A DNA stretch of 64,000 nucleotides, taken from Juglans regia. Taxonomy: Eukaryota > Streptophyta > Magnoliopsida > Fagales > Juglandaceae. The DNA is taken from positions 1 through 64,000 of the forward strand of contig NW_023362426.1 of NCBI RefSeq assembly GCF_001411555.2, read 5' to 3'. Positions 32,146-41,967 of this stretch are shown in pieces; position 1 is the first letter of the stretch; each line of letters begins with the position of its first letter. The notes beneath the pieces were generated by a model, which was not told the origin of the DNA, made no database searches, and worked only from the letters and a program-made list of their open reading frames with translations. A program made the position numbers and the translations under genes.

Positions 32146-34220
32146 CAAGGTATGTAGTATGGGTATTAATTTGGCTAGCACTACTTTAGTTGAGAAATTG
32201 AATTTACGTACCTTGAAGCACCCTAGACCGTACTTGTTGCAGTGGTTGAGCGATTGTGTGGAGGTTAGGGTAAATAAGCAAGTGCTAGTTTCTTTTTCAA
32301 TTGGAAAATACCAGGATATGGTCCTTTGTGATATAGTGCCTATGCATGCTGGTCATATTTTGTTGGGGAAGCCATGGCAGTATGATAGGAAGGCGATCCA
32401 TGATAGGTTAAGGAACATGTACTGTTTTGAAAATGATGGAAAAACAACCAAATTTGCTACTTTAACTCCAACACAGGTCCATGGGGATCAATTGAAGCTG
32501 AAAAGTGGGGTTGATCAAAAAAGAAAGAGTGAAAATGAGAATAATAAAAAAAGAAAGAGTAAAAGTGAGAGTGATAAAAAAAAAAAAAGTGAAAAGGAGA
32601 TTGAGCAAACAGGCAAGAGTGAAAGTGAGAATGAGCTGAAAAGCAAGAGTGAAGGTGAGAGTAAAAGTGAGATTGAGCTTAAAAGCAAGAGTGAATATGA
32701 GATTGAGAAGAAAAGAAATAATGAGACTGAAAAAAGAGAGAAAGAGAAAAATGAGGGAGAAAAAATATGGGGGTGAGGCTGAAACCTCAAGAAAAAAAGA
32801 GAATGAGTTGCAAAAATATTTTGAGGCCGAGAGTTCAAAAAAAGATGAGAGTGGAAGAAAAAAAGAGAGTGAAACAGAAAAAGTGAGTGAGAGAAAAAAA
32901 GAGGAGGCCGAAAAAGAGAGTGGTGGCTGAGAGTCAAGAAAAAAGAGATGCACAAGAGGAAAAAGAAAAAGAGATTACAGAGAGAAACAAAAAGGCAAAA
33001 GTGAGTTTTTATGCTAAGGCAAGCTTTTATACTAATGAATTTAATGACTCTTTGCCAATCGTTGTTGTTTCTTTGTTGCAAGGATATGAGATCGTAATTC
33101 CTAGCAGTGTGTTTAGTGGATTTCCACCTATTAGGGAGATAGAGCACTACATTGATTTTGTGTCAGGTGCGACAATCCCTACCCGACCTTTCTTTGAAGA
33201 ACATGAGTCCTTAACACACTTAAAAGGACAAGGTAAGTTGTTGACTAGAATGTGTGCTAAGCGGGAGGATTGTATTGAGACTTTTCCTCATGTATTCAAA
33301 TACACACAAGGTATGAAAAATTTTGTTGTTGATGCTTTAGCAAGAAGGTATGTCCTTGTCTTCATTTTAGATGCAAAATTGTTGAGACTTGAATATAATA
33401 AGGAATTGTATGCTAATGATGATGACTTTGCTAGTGTGTATGGAACATGTGAGGAAGCATCATTTGGTAAGTTCTATAAACTAGATTGGTACTTGTTTAG
33501 AAAAAATAGATTTTGTGTGCCTACTAGTTTTATGCGTAAGTTGCTTGTGTGTGATGGACATGGTGTTTTGTTGGGTAACCTTGGTGTGAGGAAGACTTTT
33601 GTTGTGTTGCATGAACGTTTTTTGGAATATCAATTGCCATTCAATAACATGTTGCATGGACGTTTGTGGAAGTATCATTTTTCATTCATTGATGTGTTGC
33701 ATGAACGTTTGTGGGAGTATTGCTTGCCATTCATTGAGTTTTCATATAATTGGAGTAGTCATTTTGGTGTAAATAAGATTTTAAAAGTGTTGCATGAATG
33801 TTTGTGGAAGTATCATTTGCCATTCATTGACTTGTTGCATAAACGTTTACTGGAGCATCATTTATCTTTCATTGAGTTTGCATATAATTTGAGTGGTCAT
33901 TTTGGGGTGAGGAGGACTTTAGATGTGTTTCATGAATATTTCTTGGAGTATTGTTTGACATTCATTGAGTTTACATATAATTAGAGTCTCCATGCTACTA
34001 CTATATTTGCACCTTTTGAAATTGTTTATAGACTTAATGCATTTACTCCTTTAGATTTAATACCATTATCTGTTGACAACAGGAGTAGCTTGGATGGATT
34101 TTTTCAAATTCTTGAACAAATTAATGATAATGCTTATGAAATTAATGATAATGTTACTAACATTTTTCCCTTTGATCCAGGTGGAGATTCGAGGTCGAAT
34201 CCTTTTGAGGAAAGGGGGAA
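32146..34220 (+). pseudogene. Protease-like to integrase-tail part of element F, broken
   Basis: The frame resumes after caagg. The retropepsin-like part reads VCSMGINLASTTLVEKLNL, so the DGGS active-site loop is deleted. LSDCVEVRVNKQVLVSFSIGKYQ and HAGHILLGKPWQYDR remain. A long Lys/Glu/Ser spacer runs about 32510-32990 and contains a stop at 32774-32776 and a frame change near 32890. The second frame (to 33984) has VSFYAKASFYTNEFND, IREIEHYIDFVSGA, the RNase H C-terminal half (KNFVVDALARR), FCVPTSFMRKLLVCDGHG and six repeats. It ends at a TAG in 'tataattag'. The region 33985-34220 holds the post-core integrase remnant and the polypurine tract. It is a decayed copy of the protease-type subfamily. 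Confidence 0.83.
33607..33980 (+). repeat. 45-bp coding repeat array, 6 units (element F)
   Basis: Units HERFLEYQLPFNN, HGRLWKYHFSFID, HERLWEYCLPFIEF, HECLWKYHLPFID, HKRLLEHHLSFIEF and HEYFLEYCLTFIEF. The unit order matches element C. Confidence 0.9.
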
Positions 34221-34775
34221 TGATGGGAACCAAGATGGGCCTAGTTTTAAAAATATGTTGCATGTTCCAGATTAGCCAAATACAAGTTCAAGAGCTTAAA
34301 TGATGAAAATTCAGCTTTGATTCATTTGATAAACTATGGAAAGAGCAACAACATGACTTAAAAGGTTTGGGGACTTGAAGGGTTTCAACTTATTTAATTT
34401 TAAAGAACTTATTTTATTAGTTTAGAATAATTGGGTTTATTATGGGAACCACTCAAGGGGATGTAAGGGCATGTTGGGAAAGTTAATATTTTATTGAACT
34501 AGGGTTTGGGTTACTATAGCTGAGTACTGTAGCGCCGTACAGTAGATGTGGTACTGTTCATCCAGGGGTATTTTTGGAAGATGAGGTTTTATTTTGGCTA
34601 GGGTTTCATTAGGTTTTGCTTTAAATACTCTATGTACCTCATTTTAATCGGTTTATAAAGTTTATGAAATTTGATGAATTTATTCATTGTGAGTTGAGTT
34701 TTACTCCTCTTGTTCTTAATTGAACTTTTAAACTTATCAAAGGTAAATCACAACTTTTGTGGCGTTCCTCCTTTG
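34221..34775 (+). repeat. 3' LTR of element F, truncated
   Basis: 555 bp of LTR from TGATGGGAACC to 'gcgttcctcctttg', then an abrupt switch to inverted integrase sequence. Confidence 0.85.
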
Positions 34776-35790
34776 CAACTTAGTCCTTCTATGGGCTGGG
34801 AATCTTTCTTTGCGCATCTGAACCCAAACTCAATCTCCTGGTTCAAAGATGACACGCCTTCGTCCTTTATTGGCTTGGGAAGCAACCATTTCATTCTTTT
34901 GGGCAATTTGAAGCCGTACCCTCTCATGAAGCAACCCAAACCATCATGCTTGTAAAACTTACCAAATATTGCCTTATCACATGCCATATACACATTAGAA
35001 AAATCAGCGTCATCGGCATACATGCCTTTCACATATTCAAACCCAAGCATTTTAGCACTCATAGAAGTAAGAAGTACATACCTCCGGGATAGAGCATCAG
35101 CAACAATGTTCTCCTTACCTTGCTTGTAACGGATGACATAGGGAAAGGTCTCAATGTATTCCATCCATCTAGCATGCCTTTTATTCAACTTACCTTGACC
35201 CTTGAGATGCTTCAATGATTCATGATCGGTGTGGATCACAAATTCCCTTGGCCATAGGTAGTGCTGCCAAGTCTCTAATGCACGAACAAGTGCGTAAACC
35301 TCTTTGTCATAAGCAGGGTACTTCAGGGATGCCCCACTTAACTTTTCACTGAAGAAGGCTATGGGCCACCTATCCTGCATCAAAACGGCTCCAATCCCTA
35401 TTCCTGTGGCATCACATTCAATCTCAAAAGCTTTGTTAAAATCAGGTAATGCTAACACAGGTGCAGAGCACAACCTTTCTTTAATAGTGGCAAAAGCATT
35501 CTCTTGATTAGCCCAATGAAACCCAACATTCTTTTTTAATTAACTCTGTGAGTGGTCCAGCAATGGTGCTGAAGTCTTTAACAAAACGCCGATAAAAGCT
35601 ATCTAAGTCGTGAAAGCTTCTTACCTCAATGATGCTTTTTGGCATTGGCCACTCCTTGATGGCTTTGACTTTCTCTTCATCCACCTCAATACCCTTTGTA
35701 CTAACAACATAACCAAGAAAAACAACTTTTTCCATGCAAAAGGCACATTTCTTGAAATTAGCATACAACTTTTCAAATCTCAACACATCA
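34776..35790 (-). pseudogene. Inverted Pol fragment: RT thumb, RNase H, integrase end, with internal deletion
   Basis: Read on the minus strand it carries the end of RT ([38 protein letters not shown]), a frameshift near 35510, then RNase H ([49 protein letters not shown]). At KFYKHDG it jumps, across a short filler near 34935, to the post-core integrase region ([13 protein letters not shown] frame), so the whole DDE core is missing. The sequence resembles G and K/M, not the chimeric family. It joins truncated LTR on the left and plus-strand integrase on the right. Confidence 0.82.
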
Positions 35791-36201
35791 AGGAAATTAT
35801 TTATAGATTTAATCCACTTTTTTGGATTTGATGCATTTAGCTGTTGATGGCAGGAGTAGTTTGGATGGACAAAAGAAGGCGGAGTTGGTGAAGTCACTTC
35901 ATGAGAGGGTACGACTTCAAATTGCCCAAAAGAATGAAAAGGTTGCTTCCCAAGCCAATAAAGGACGAAGGCGTGTCATCTTTGAACAAGGAGATTGGGT
36001 TTGGGTTTACATGCGCAAAGAAAGATTCCCAGCCCATAGAAGGACTAAGTTGCATTCTCGAGGAGATGGACCTTTCCAAATTCTTGAGAAAGTGGATCTT
36101 CTAGGTGAGTATAAAGTTTCTGCAACTTTCAATGTTTCTGATTTTTCTCCTTTTGATGTAAGTGAAGATTCGAGGTCGAATCCTTTTGAGGAGATGGGGA
36201 A
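35791..36201 (+). pseudogene. Integrase C-terminal fragment, plus strand
   Basis: This fragment starts at EIIYRFNPL and continues with [40 protein letters not shown], then [20 protein letters not shown], which lacks the INDNAYK segment present in G. It runs into the polypurine tract (36188-36201) and the LTR. It faces the minus-strand Pol fragment across a breakpoint at 35790/35791. Confidence 0.82.
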
Positions 36202-36461
36202 TGATAGGAACCAAGGTGCGCCTACTCTTAAAGAACCTTTGCAAGTTCATGATGGGCCAATTACAAGATCAAGGGCGAAGAAGATCAAAGAAGCAATGCA
36301 TGGATTGGTGCAATCCACTTGGGCTCTTGCTGGCTTCATCCCAAGTGGATTGCGTCAATCCTTGCATTGCTTCCTTGATCTTCTTGGCCCTTGATCTTGT
36401 AATTGGCCCAACTAGAACTTGCAAAGGATTTTTAAGAGTAGGCCCACCTTGGTTCCTATCA
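36202..36461. repeat. LTR-end foldback (inverted repeat)
   Basis: 36202-36323 is the start of a G-type LTR (TGATAGGAACC...CCACTTGGG). 36319-36461 is the complement of the same LTR start and ends in GGTTCCTATCA. The two halves form a near-perfect inverted repeat of about 120 bp per arm with TG...CA ends. Confidence 0.85.
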
Positions 36462-37129
36462 ACCTAGATTATATTAAAATCTAGACCCATTGAAGAAAAC
36501 GTTTCAAGAACCCAGATTATAAAGGAGGAACGCCACAAAGGTTATGATTTATCTTTGATAAGTTCAAAGTTCAATTAAGAACAAGAGGACATAAACTCAA
36601 CTCAAAATGAATAAATTCTTCAAATTTCATAAACTTCATAAACTGATTAGAATGAGACTATATAGAGTATTTAAAACAAAACTTAATGAAACCCTAGCCA
36701 AAATAAACCACCATCTTCTAAAAGTGCCCCTGGATGAACAGTGTCGCGCTACAGTAACTTGGCTACAGTAACCCTAACTCTAGTTCAATAAAATAATAAC
36801 TTTTCTAATATGCCCTTGCATAGGCCCCCTTAAGTGCTTCCTATAATAAACTCAATTATTCTAAACTAATAAAATAAGTTCTTTAAATGAATTAAATAAG
36901 TTGAAACCCTTCAAGAGTCCAAAGCTTTTAAGTCTTGTCGTTGCCCTCATCTGTAGTTGATCCAATGATTTAAAACTGAATCTTCTTCAAGCCCCATCTT
37001 GAATGTTGGGCTCCTGCTAAACTTGTCTCAAGTGGATTGCATCAATCATTGCATTGTCTCCTTGAACTTCTTGGCCAATCTGGAAGTTGCAAATGATCTT
37101 TAAGACTAGGCTCATCTTGGTTCCCATCA
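36462..37129 (-). repeat. Truncated minus-strand LTR
   Basis: 668 bp matching the middle and end of the non-autonomous LTR ('acctagattatattaaaatctag' to CCCATCA). The outer about 120 bp are missing. It abuts satellite at 37130. Confidence 0.82.
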
Positions 37130-37546
37130 AATAGGAGTTGCTCGATTCACCCCGGGTTGTGGGATACTTACCCTAAGGCCATGGTAGAACCATAGGAAGG
37201 CATTAGCAAAGTGGTAAAAATAAGAGTTGCTCCGATTCGCCCTGGGTTGGGGCATACTAATTCTAAGGTCATGATAGTATCATAGGATGCCCGCGAGCAA
37301 AAAACTCCGACTTCTTATTTTTGCCACTTTGCCCTCAATTGGTTTCCAAGTAAGCGTGAGCAAAGTGGTAAAAATAGGAGTTGCTCCGATTCACCCCGGG
37401 TTGGGGCATACTTATCCTATGGTCATGCTAGTATCATAGGATGCCCCAGAGTAAAAAACTCCAACCTCTTATTTTTGCCACTTTGCACTCAATTGGTTTC
37501 CATGTAAGCGTGGGCAAAGTGGTAAAAATAGGAGTTGCTCCGATTC
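37130..37546 (-). repeat. 154-bp satellite, array 2, left segment
   Basis: One internally deleted monomer and two full ones, in reverse orientation to array 1 ('gggttggggcatac', 'cctcaattggttt', 'aaagtggtaaaaata'). Confidence 0.9.
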
Positions 37547-38254
37547 TGATATGAACCCGCAGGAAAGGAATCCCTTGAACCCACAATCAATTTGAAAACT
37601 CCCCAAGAAAGCCAAAATCAAGTCAAGGATGGAGAATCTAGACCCGATGAGAACTCGTTTCAAGAACCTAGATTATATTAAAATCTAGACCCGTTGAAGA
37701 ACCCGTCTCAAGAACCCAAATTACAAAGGAGGAACGCCACAAAGGTTGTGATTTACCTTTGATAAGTTCAAAAGTTCAATTAAGAACAAGAGGAGTAAAA
37801 CTCAACTCACAATGAATAAATTCATCAAATTTCATAAACTTCATAATCTCATTAGAATGAGGCTACATAGAGTATTTAAAGCAAAACCTATTGAAACCCT
37901 AGCCAAAATAAACCCCCATCTTCCAAAAGTGACCCTGGATGAATAGTGCCGCGGCTACAGTGACTTGGCTACAGCAACACTAACCCTAGTTCAATAAAAT
38001 AATAACTTTCCCAACATGCCCTTACATAAGTATAAATCCAATTATTCTAAGCAAATAAAATAGTTCCTTGAAATTAATTAAATAAGTTGAAAGCCTTCAA
38101 GTGTCCAAAGCCTATAAGTCATGTTGTTGCCCTTTCCATAGCTTATGAAATGAATCAAAGCATAATCTTCATCGTTTAAGCCCTTGAACTTGTATTTGGC
38201 CCATCTGGAACTTGCAACATATCTTTAAGACTAAGCTCACCTTGGTTCCCATCA
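37547..38254 (-). repeat. 3' LTR of element H
   Basis: 708 bp. It lacks the 'tgccgtgctacag' unit found in the other LTR. Confidence 0.94.
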
Positions 38255-40438
38255 TTCCCCCTCTCCTCAAAAGGAATCGACCTCGAATCTCCACATTTTC
38301 ATTAATTTGTTCAAGAGTTTGGAAAAGACCATCCAAGCTACTCCTGTCATCAACAGGTAAAGGTGTTAAATCTAATGGAGTAAGTGGATCAAGACTATAA
38401 ACAATTTCAAATTGTGAAAATTTAGTAGTAGCATGAACACTCCAATTATATATAAATTCAATGAATGGCAAACAATACTCCCACAAATGTTCATGAAGCA
38501 CATCTAAAGTCTTCCTCGAACCAAAATGACCACTCCAATATGCAAACTCAATGAATGGCAAATGATACTCCCGGAAACGTCCATGTAACAATTCAATGAA
38601 TGGCAAATGATACTCCCACAAACGTTCAAGAAACAAACCAAAATCTTTCCTTACACCAAGGTCACCCAACAAACTGCCATGTCCATCACACACAAGCAAC
38701 TTACACAAAAAACTAGTAGGCACACAAAATCTATTCTCTCTAAAGAAGTACCAATTTAGTTTATAGAACTTACCAAATGATGCTTTCTCACATGTTCCAT
38801 ACACACTAGCAAAGTCATCATCATTAGCATGCAATTCCTTATCATATTCAAGTCTCAACAATTTTGCATCTAAAATGAAGATAAGGACATACCTTCTTGC
38901 TAAAGCCTCAACCAGAAAATTGTTCATACCTTGTGTGTATTTGAATACATGAGGAAAAGTCTCAATACAATCCTCCCACCTACCATGCATTCTAGTCAAC
39001 AACTTACCTTGTCCCTTTAAGTGTATCAAGGACTCATGTTCTTCCAAGAAAGGTCGGGTAGGGATAGTCGCACCTGACACAAAATCAATGTAGTGCTCTA
39101 TCTCCCTAATAAGTGGCAATCCACTAAACACACCGCTAGGAATCAGGACCTCATATCCCTGCAACAAAGAAACAACAACACTAGGCAAAGAGTCGTTAAA
39201 TTCATTAGCATAAAAGCTTGCCTTAGCATAAAAACTCACTTTTGCCTTTTTGTTTCTCTCTGCAATCTCTTTTTCTTGACTCTCAGCCACCTCTCTATTT
39301 TCTTTTCCACTCTTTCTTTCTCTTGATGTTTCGGCCTCATTCTTTTTTTTCCTCTCACTCTCTTTTTCTATTTCACGCTCTCTTTTTCTTCCACTCTCGC
39401 TTGTTTTTGAGCTCTCGACCTCACAATATTTTTGCAACTCATTCTTTTTTTTTCTTGAGGTATCAGTCTCACCCAAATCATTTCCCTTTGGTGGTTCGTC
39501 GATCTTCCCCCTTGTTACAACTTGATCATTTTTGTCCAACTTTGGTTTCCAAAGAGTACTAGAAACCGAAGTATACCTTGATGTACCCTTTCCTTTTAGC
39601 CTTCTCTCCACCTTCATTGCCATGTGCACCATGTCCTCTACCTCCTCATAATGTTGCAACTCAACTACATTGGCTATCTCCCTATTCAACCCCCTCAAAA
39701 ATCTTGTCATCGTGGACTCCCGATCCTCCACTACATTAGCCCGAATCATAGCCACCTCCATCTCCTTATGGTAGTCCTCTACACTCTTAGACCCCTGTAT
39801 AAGATTTTGTAATTTTTGGTAGAAGTCTCTATAGTAGTGACTAGGTACAAATCTCCGCATCATGATAGCTTTCAACTCTCTCCATGTTTCTACAGGCCTC
39901 TCAAGATTCCCCTCCTATTGGTCACTAATTGATCCCACCAAACAATCGCATAATCAGTGAACTCAATTATAACCAACTTCACCTTCTTCTCCTCAGAGTA
40001 ATTATGACAATCAAACACCAGCTCTATTCTTTTCTCCCACTCTAAATAAATTTCAGGGTCAGTTCTACCTTGGAATGATGGTATTTTCACTTTGATACTC
40101 CCAAGGTTCTTATCTACTCCATCTCGACCCCCTGAGTTTGCCCTAAGGCCTCTTCCATGCCTAACTCCTCTATGTCCACCAAATCCAACTTCAGATGTTA
40201 AGCCTTCCTCATCCTCACCAAACTGTCCATTCTTATACCCATTCTCAATTTTAGGCTCACGTCGCCTCCTATCTCGCTCACCTTGCAGATTTCTAATCAT
40301 TGCTTCTTGATTATCCATAATTTCCCTCACTTCACCTAAGACCAAGTTCAACCGCTCAAACTGTTGTTGCATGGCTTGCAACATAAAGGATGAGTTATCT
40401 GCTCTCCCCCTTGGTGATGAGCTACTCCGATGAGACAT
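38169..40438 (-). pseudogene. Gag-led chimeric polyprotein of element H, one frameshift
   Basis: Starts at the MSHRSSSSPRGR ATG at 40438. The Gag core is present (KVKIPSFQGRTDPEIYLEWE; VFDCHNYSEEKKV). A 1-bp loss near 39912 ('gattcccctcc' against 'gattcctcctcc') breaks the frame. It continues from MKAIMMRRFVPSHYYRDF through the helix region, a shorter Lys/Glu spacer (about 39250-39500), the pre-RT segment (VVVSLLQGYEVLIPSG) and the RNase H C-terminal half. It ends with three repeats, and its integrase tail is shortened (LEQINENVEIRGRF). This is the shortest repeat array seen. The other parts are almost intact. Confidence 0.87.
38455..38635 (-). repeat. 45-bp coding repeat array, 3 units (element H)
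   Basis: Units LERLWEYHLPFIEL, HGRFREYHLPFIEF (with an AYWSGHFGSRKT linker) and HEHLWEYCLPFIEF. Confidence 0.9.
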
Positions 40439-41231
40439 TATAAAGTTCAGCACAAAAGAATGTTAGTTGTAAAAAAGAAAACCTTACACACTCCCTTACG
40501 TGTATACACTCGAATAATGGCACTCCACTCGTGTTTCACTCTTAATGGCTTTTTCCCGATAATAGTCTCACACCCTCTTGCCTTTTACCTCAATAGTTTT
40601 CCCGCTAAAGTTCTTTAAGAACTAGTTGAATTAAATCAAGACAATACAACCTTGTATTATTCCAACCAGTAATATAGATCAAAGAAACAAGGAATGAAGC
40701 AAATGACACGAGACTCAAGGAATTTATACGAGGGAAAGAGTAATTATAAAACAAGATACCAACTAGAAAGATGTATTCAGCTCTTATGATGATAAAAACT
40801 CAATCGACAAATACTTTCTTTCTCTTTGTTGTAACTATGTAGCAACGTTGAATACGCCACCTTCTCTTTTCTTCTTCTTCTTCTTTCTGGTTTTTTTTTT
40901 CGAATTTTTTTTTCGAATTTTCTTTTCTTTTCTTTTCCTTTCCTTTCTTTTCTTTTCTTTTCACCAACTGATTTGATCACAACCAAAAATAAGCAGTAGA
41001 GAAAAACCCTAACAATAACTCAAAACCCTAGGGCAAGTGATATACGACAACCCCTAGAATAAGAGATTTCAGCCAACACAAACCCTAGAACAATGAATTT
41101 CAGCAACCCCAACATAGTAAAGAAATCTGCTAGCCACCACTTTTTTTTTTGTAATCAATCCTAGAACAATGAAGCCCTAGAATTAAATATGCTAGAAATA
41201 AAAAATAGAATCAGACCTGATTGGAAACCTT
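40439..41231 (-). other. 5' leader of element H
   Basis: Carries TTTTC units at about 40918-40963. Part of it (about 40960-41150) resembles the leader of the autonomous G, not of A or O, which suggests leader exchange. Confidence 0.7.
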
Positions 41232-41246
41232 GCTCTGAATACCAAA

Positions 41247-41967
41247 TGATATGAACCCGCGGGAAAGGAATCCCTTGAACCCACAATCAATTTGAAAACT
41301 CCCCAAGAAAGCCAAAATCAAGTCAAGGATGGAGAATCTAGACCTGATGAGAATTCGTTTCAAGAACCTAGATTATATTAAAATCTAGACCCGTTGAAGA
41401 ACCCGTCTCAAGAACCCAAATTACAAAGGAGGAACGCCACAAAGGTTGTGATTTACCTTTGATAAGTTCAAAAGTTCAATTAAGAACAAGAGGAGTAAAA
41501 CTCAACTCACAATGAATAAATTCATCAAATTACATAAACTTCATAATCTCATTAGAATGAGGCTACATAGAGTATTTAAAGCAAAACCTATTGAAACCCT
41601 AGCCAAAATAAACCCCCATCTTCCAAAAGTGACCCTGGATGAATAGTGCCGCGGCTACAGTGCCGTGCTACAGTGACTTGGCTACAGCAACACTAACCCT
41701 AGTTCAATAAAATAATAACTTTCCCAACATGCCCTTACATAAGTATAAACCCAATTATTCTAAGCAAATAAAATAGTTCCTTGAAATTAATTAAATAAGT
41801 TGAAAGCCTTCAAGTGTCCAAAGCCTATAAGTCATGTTGTTGCCCTTTCCATAGCTTATGAAATGAATCAAAGCATAATCTTCATCGTTTAAGCCCTTGA
41901 ACTTGTATTTGGCCCATCTGGAACTTGCAACATATCTTTAAGACTAAGCTCACCTTGGTTCCCATCA
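41247..41967 (-). repeat. 5' LTR of element H
   Basis: 721 bp, TGATATGAACCCGCGGG...CCCATCA. The PBS lies at 41232-41246. Confidence 0.94.

Larger units (their letters stand above)
18780..34775 (+). mobile_element. Element F: plus-strand non-autonomous copy, protease-type, split by G
   Basis: Leader from 18780 and gag start at 18993. It is interrupted at 19320 by element G and resumes at 32146 after the duplicated caagg. It continues to a polypurine tract at 34207-34220 and a 3' LTR at 34221-34775, truncated at an inverted pol fragment. The 5' LTR is lost. Confidence 0.85.
37547..41967 (-). mobile_element. Element H: complete young non-autonomous copy, Gag-type
   Basis: 4421 bp, minus strand. 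3' LTR 37547-38254, polypurine complement 38255-38268, coding 38169-40438, PBS 41232-41246, 5' LTR 41247-41967. The target-site duplication gattc is at 37542-37546 and 41968-41972, inside satellite. The LTRs are nearly identical apart from a 13-bp unit. Confidence 0.95.
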
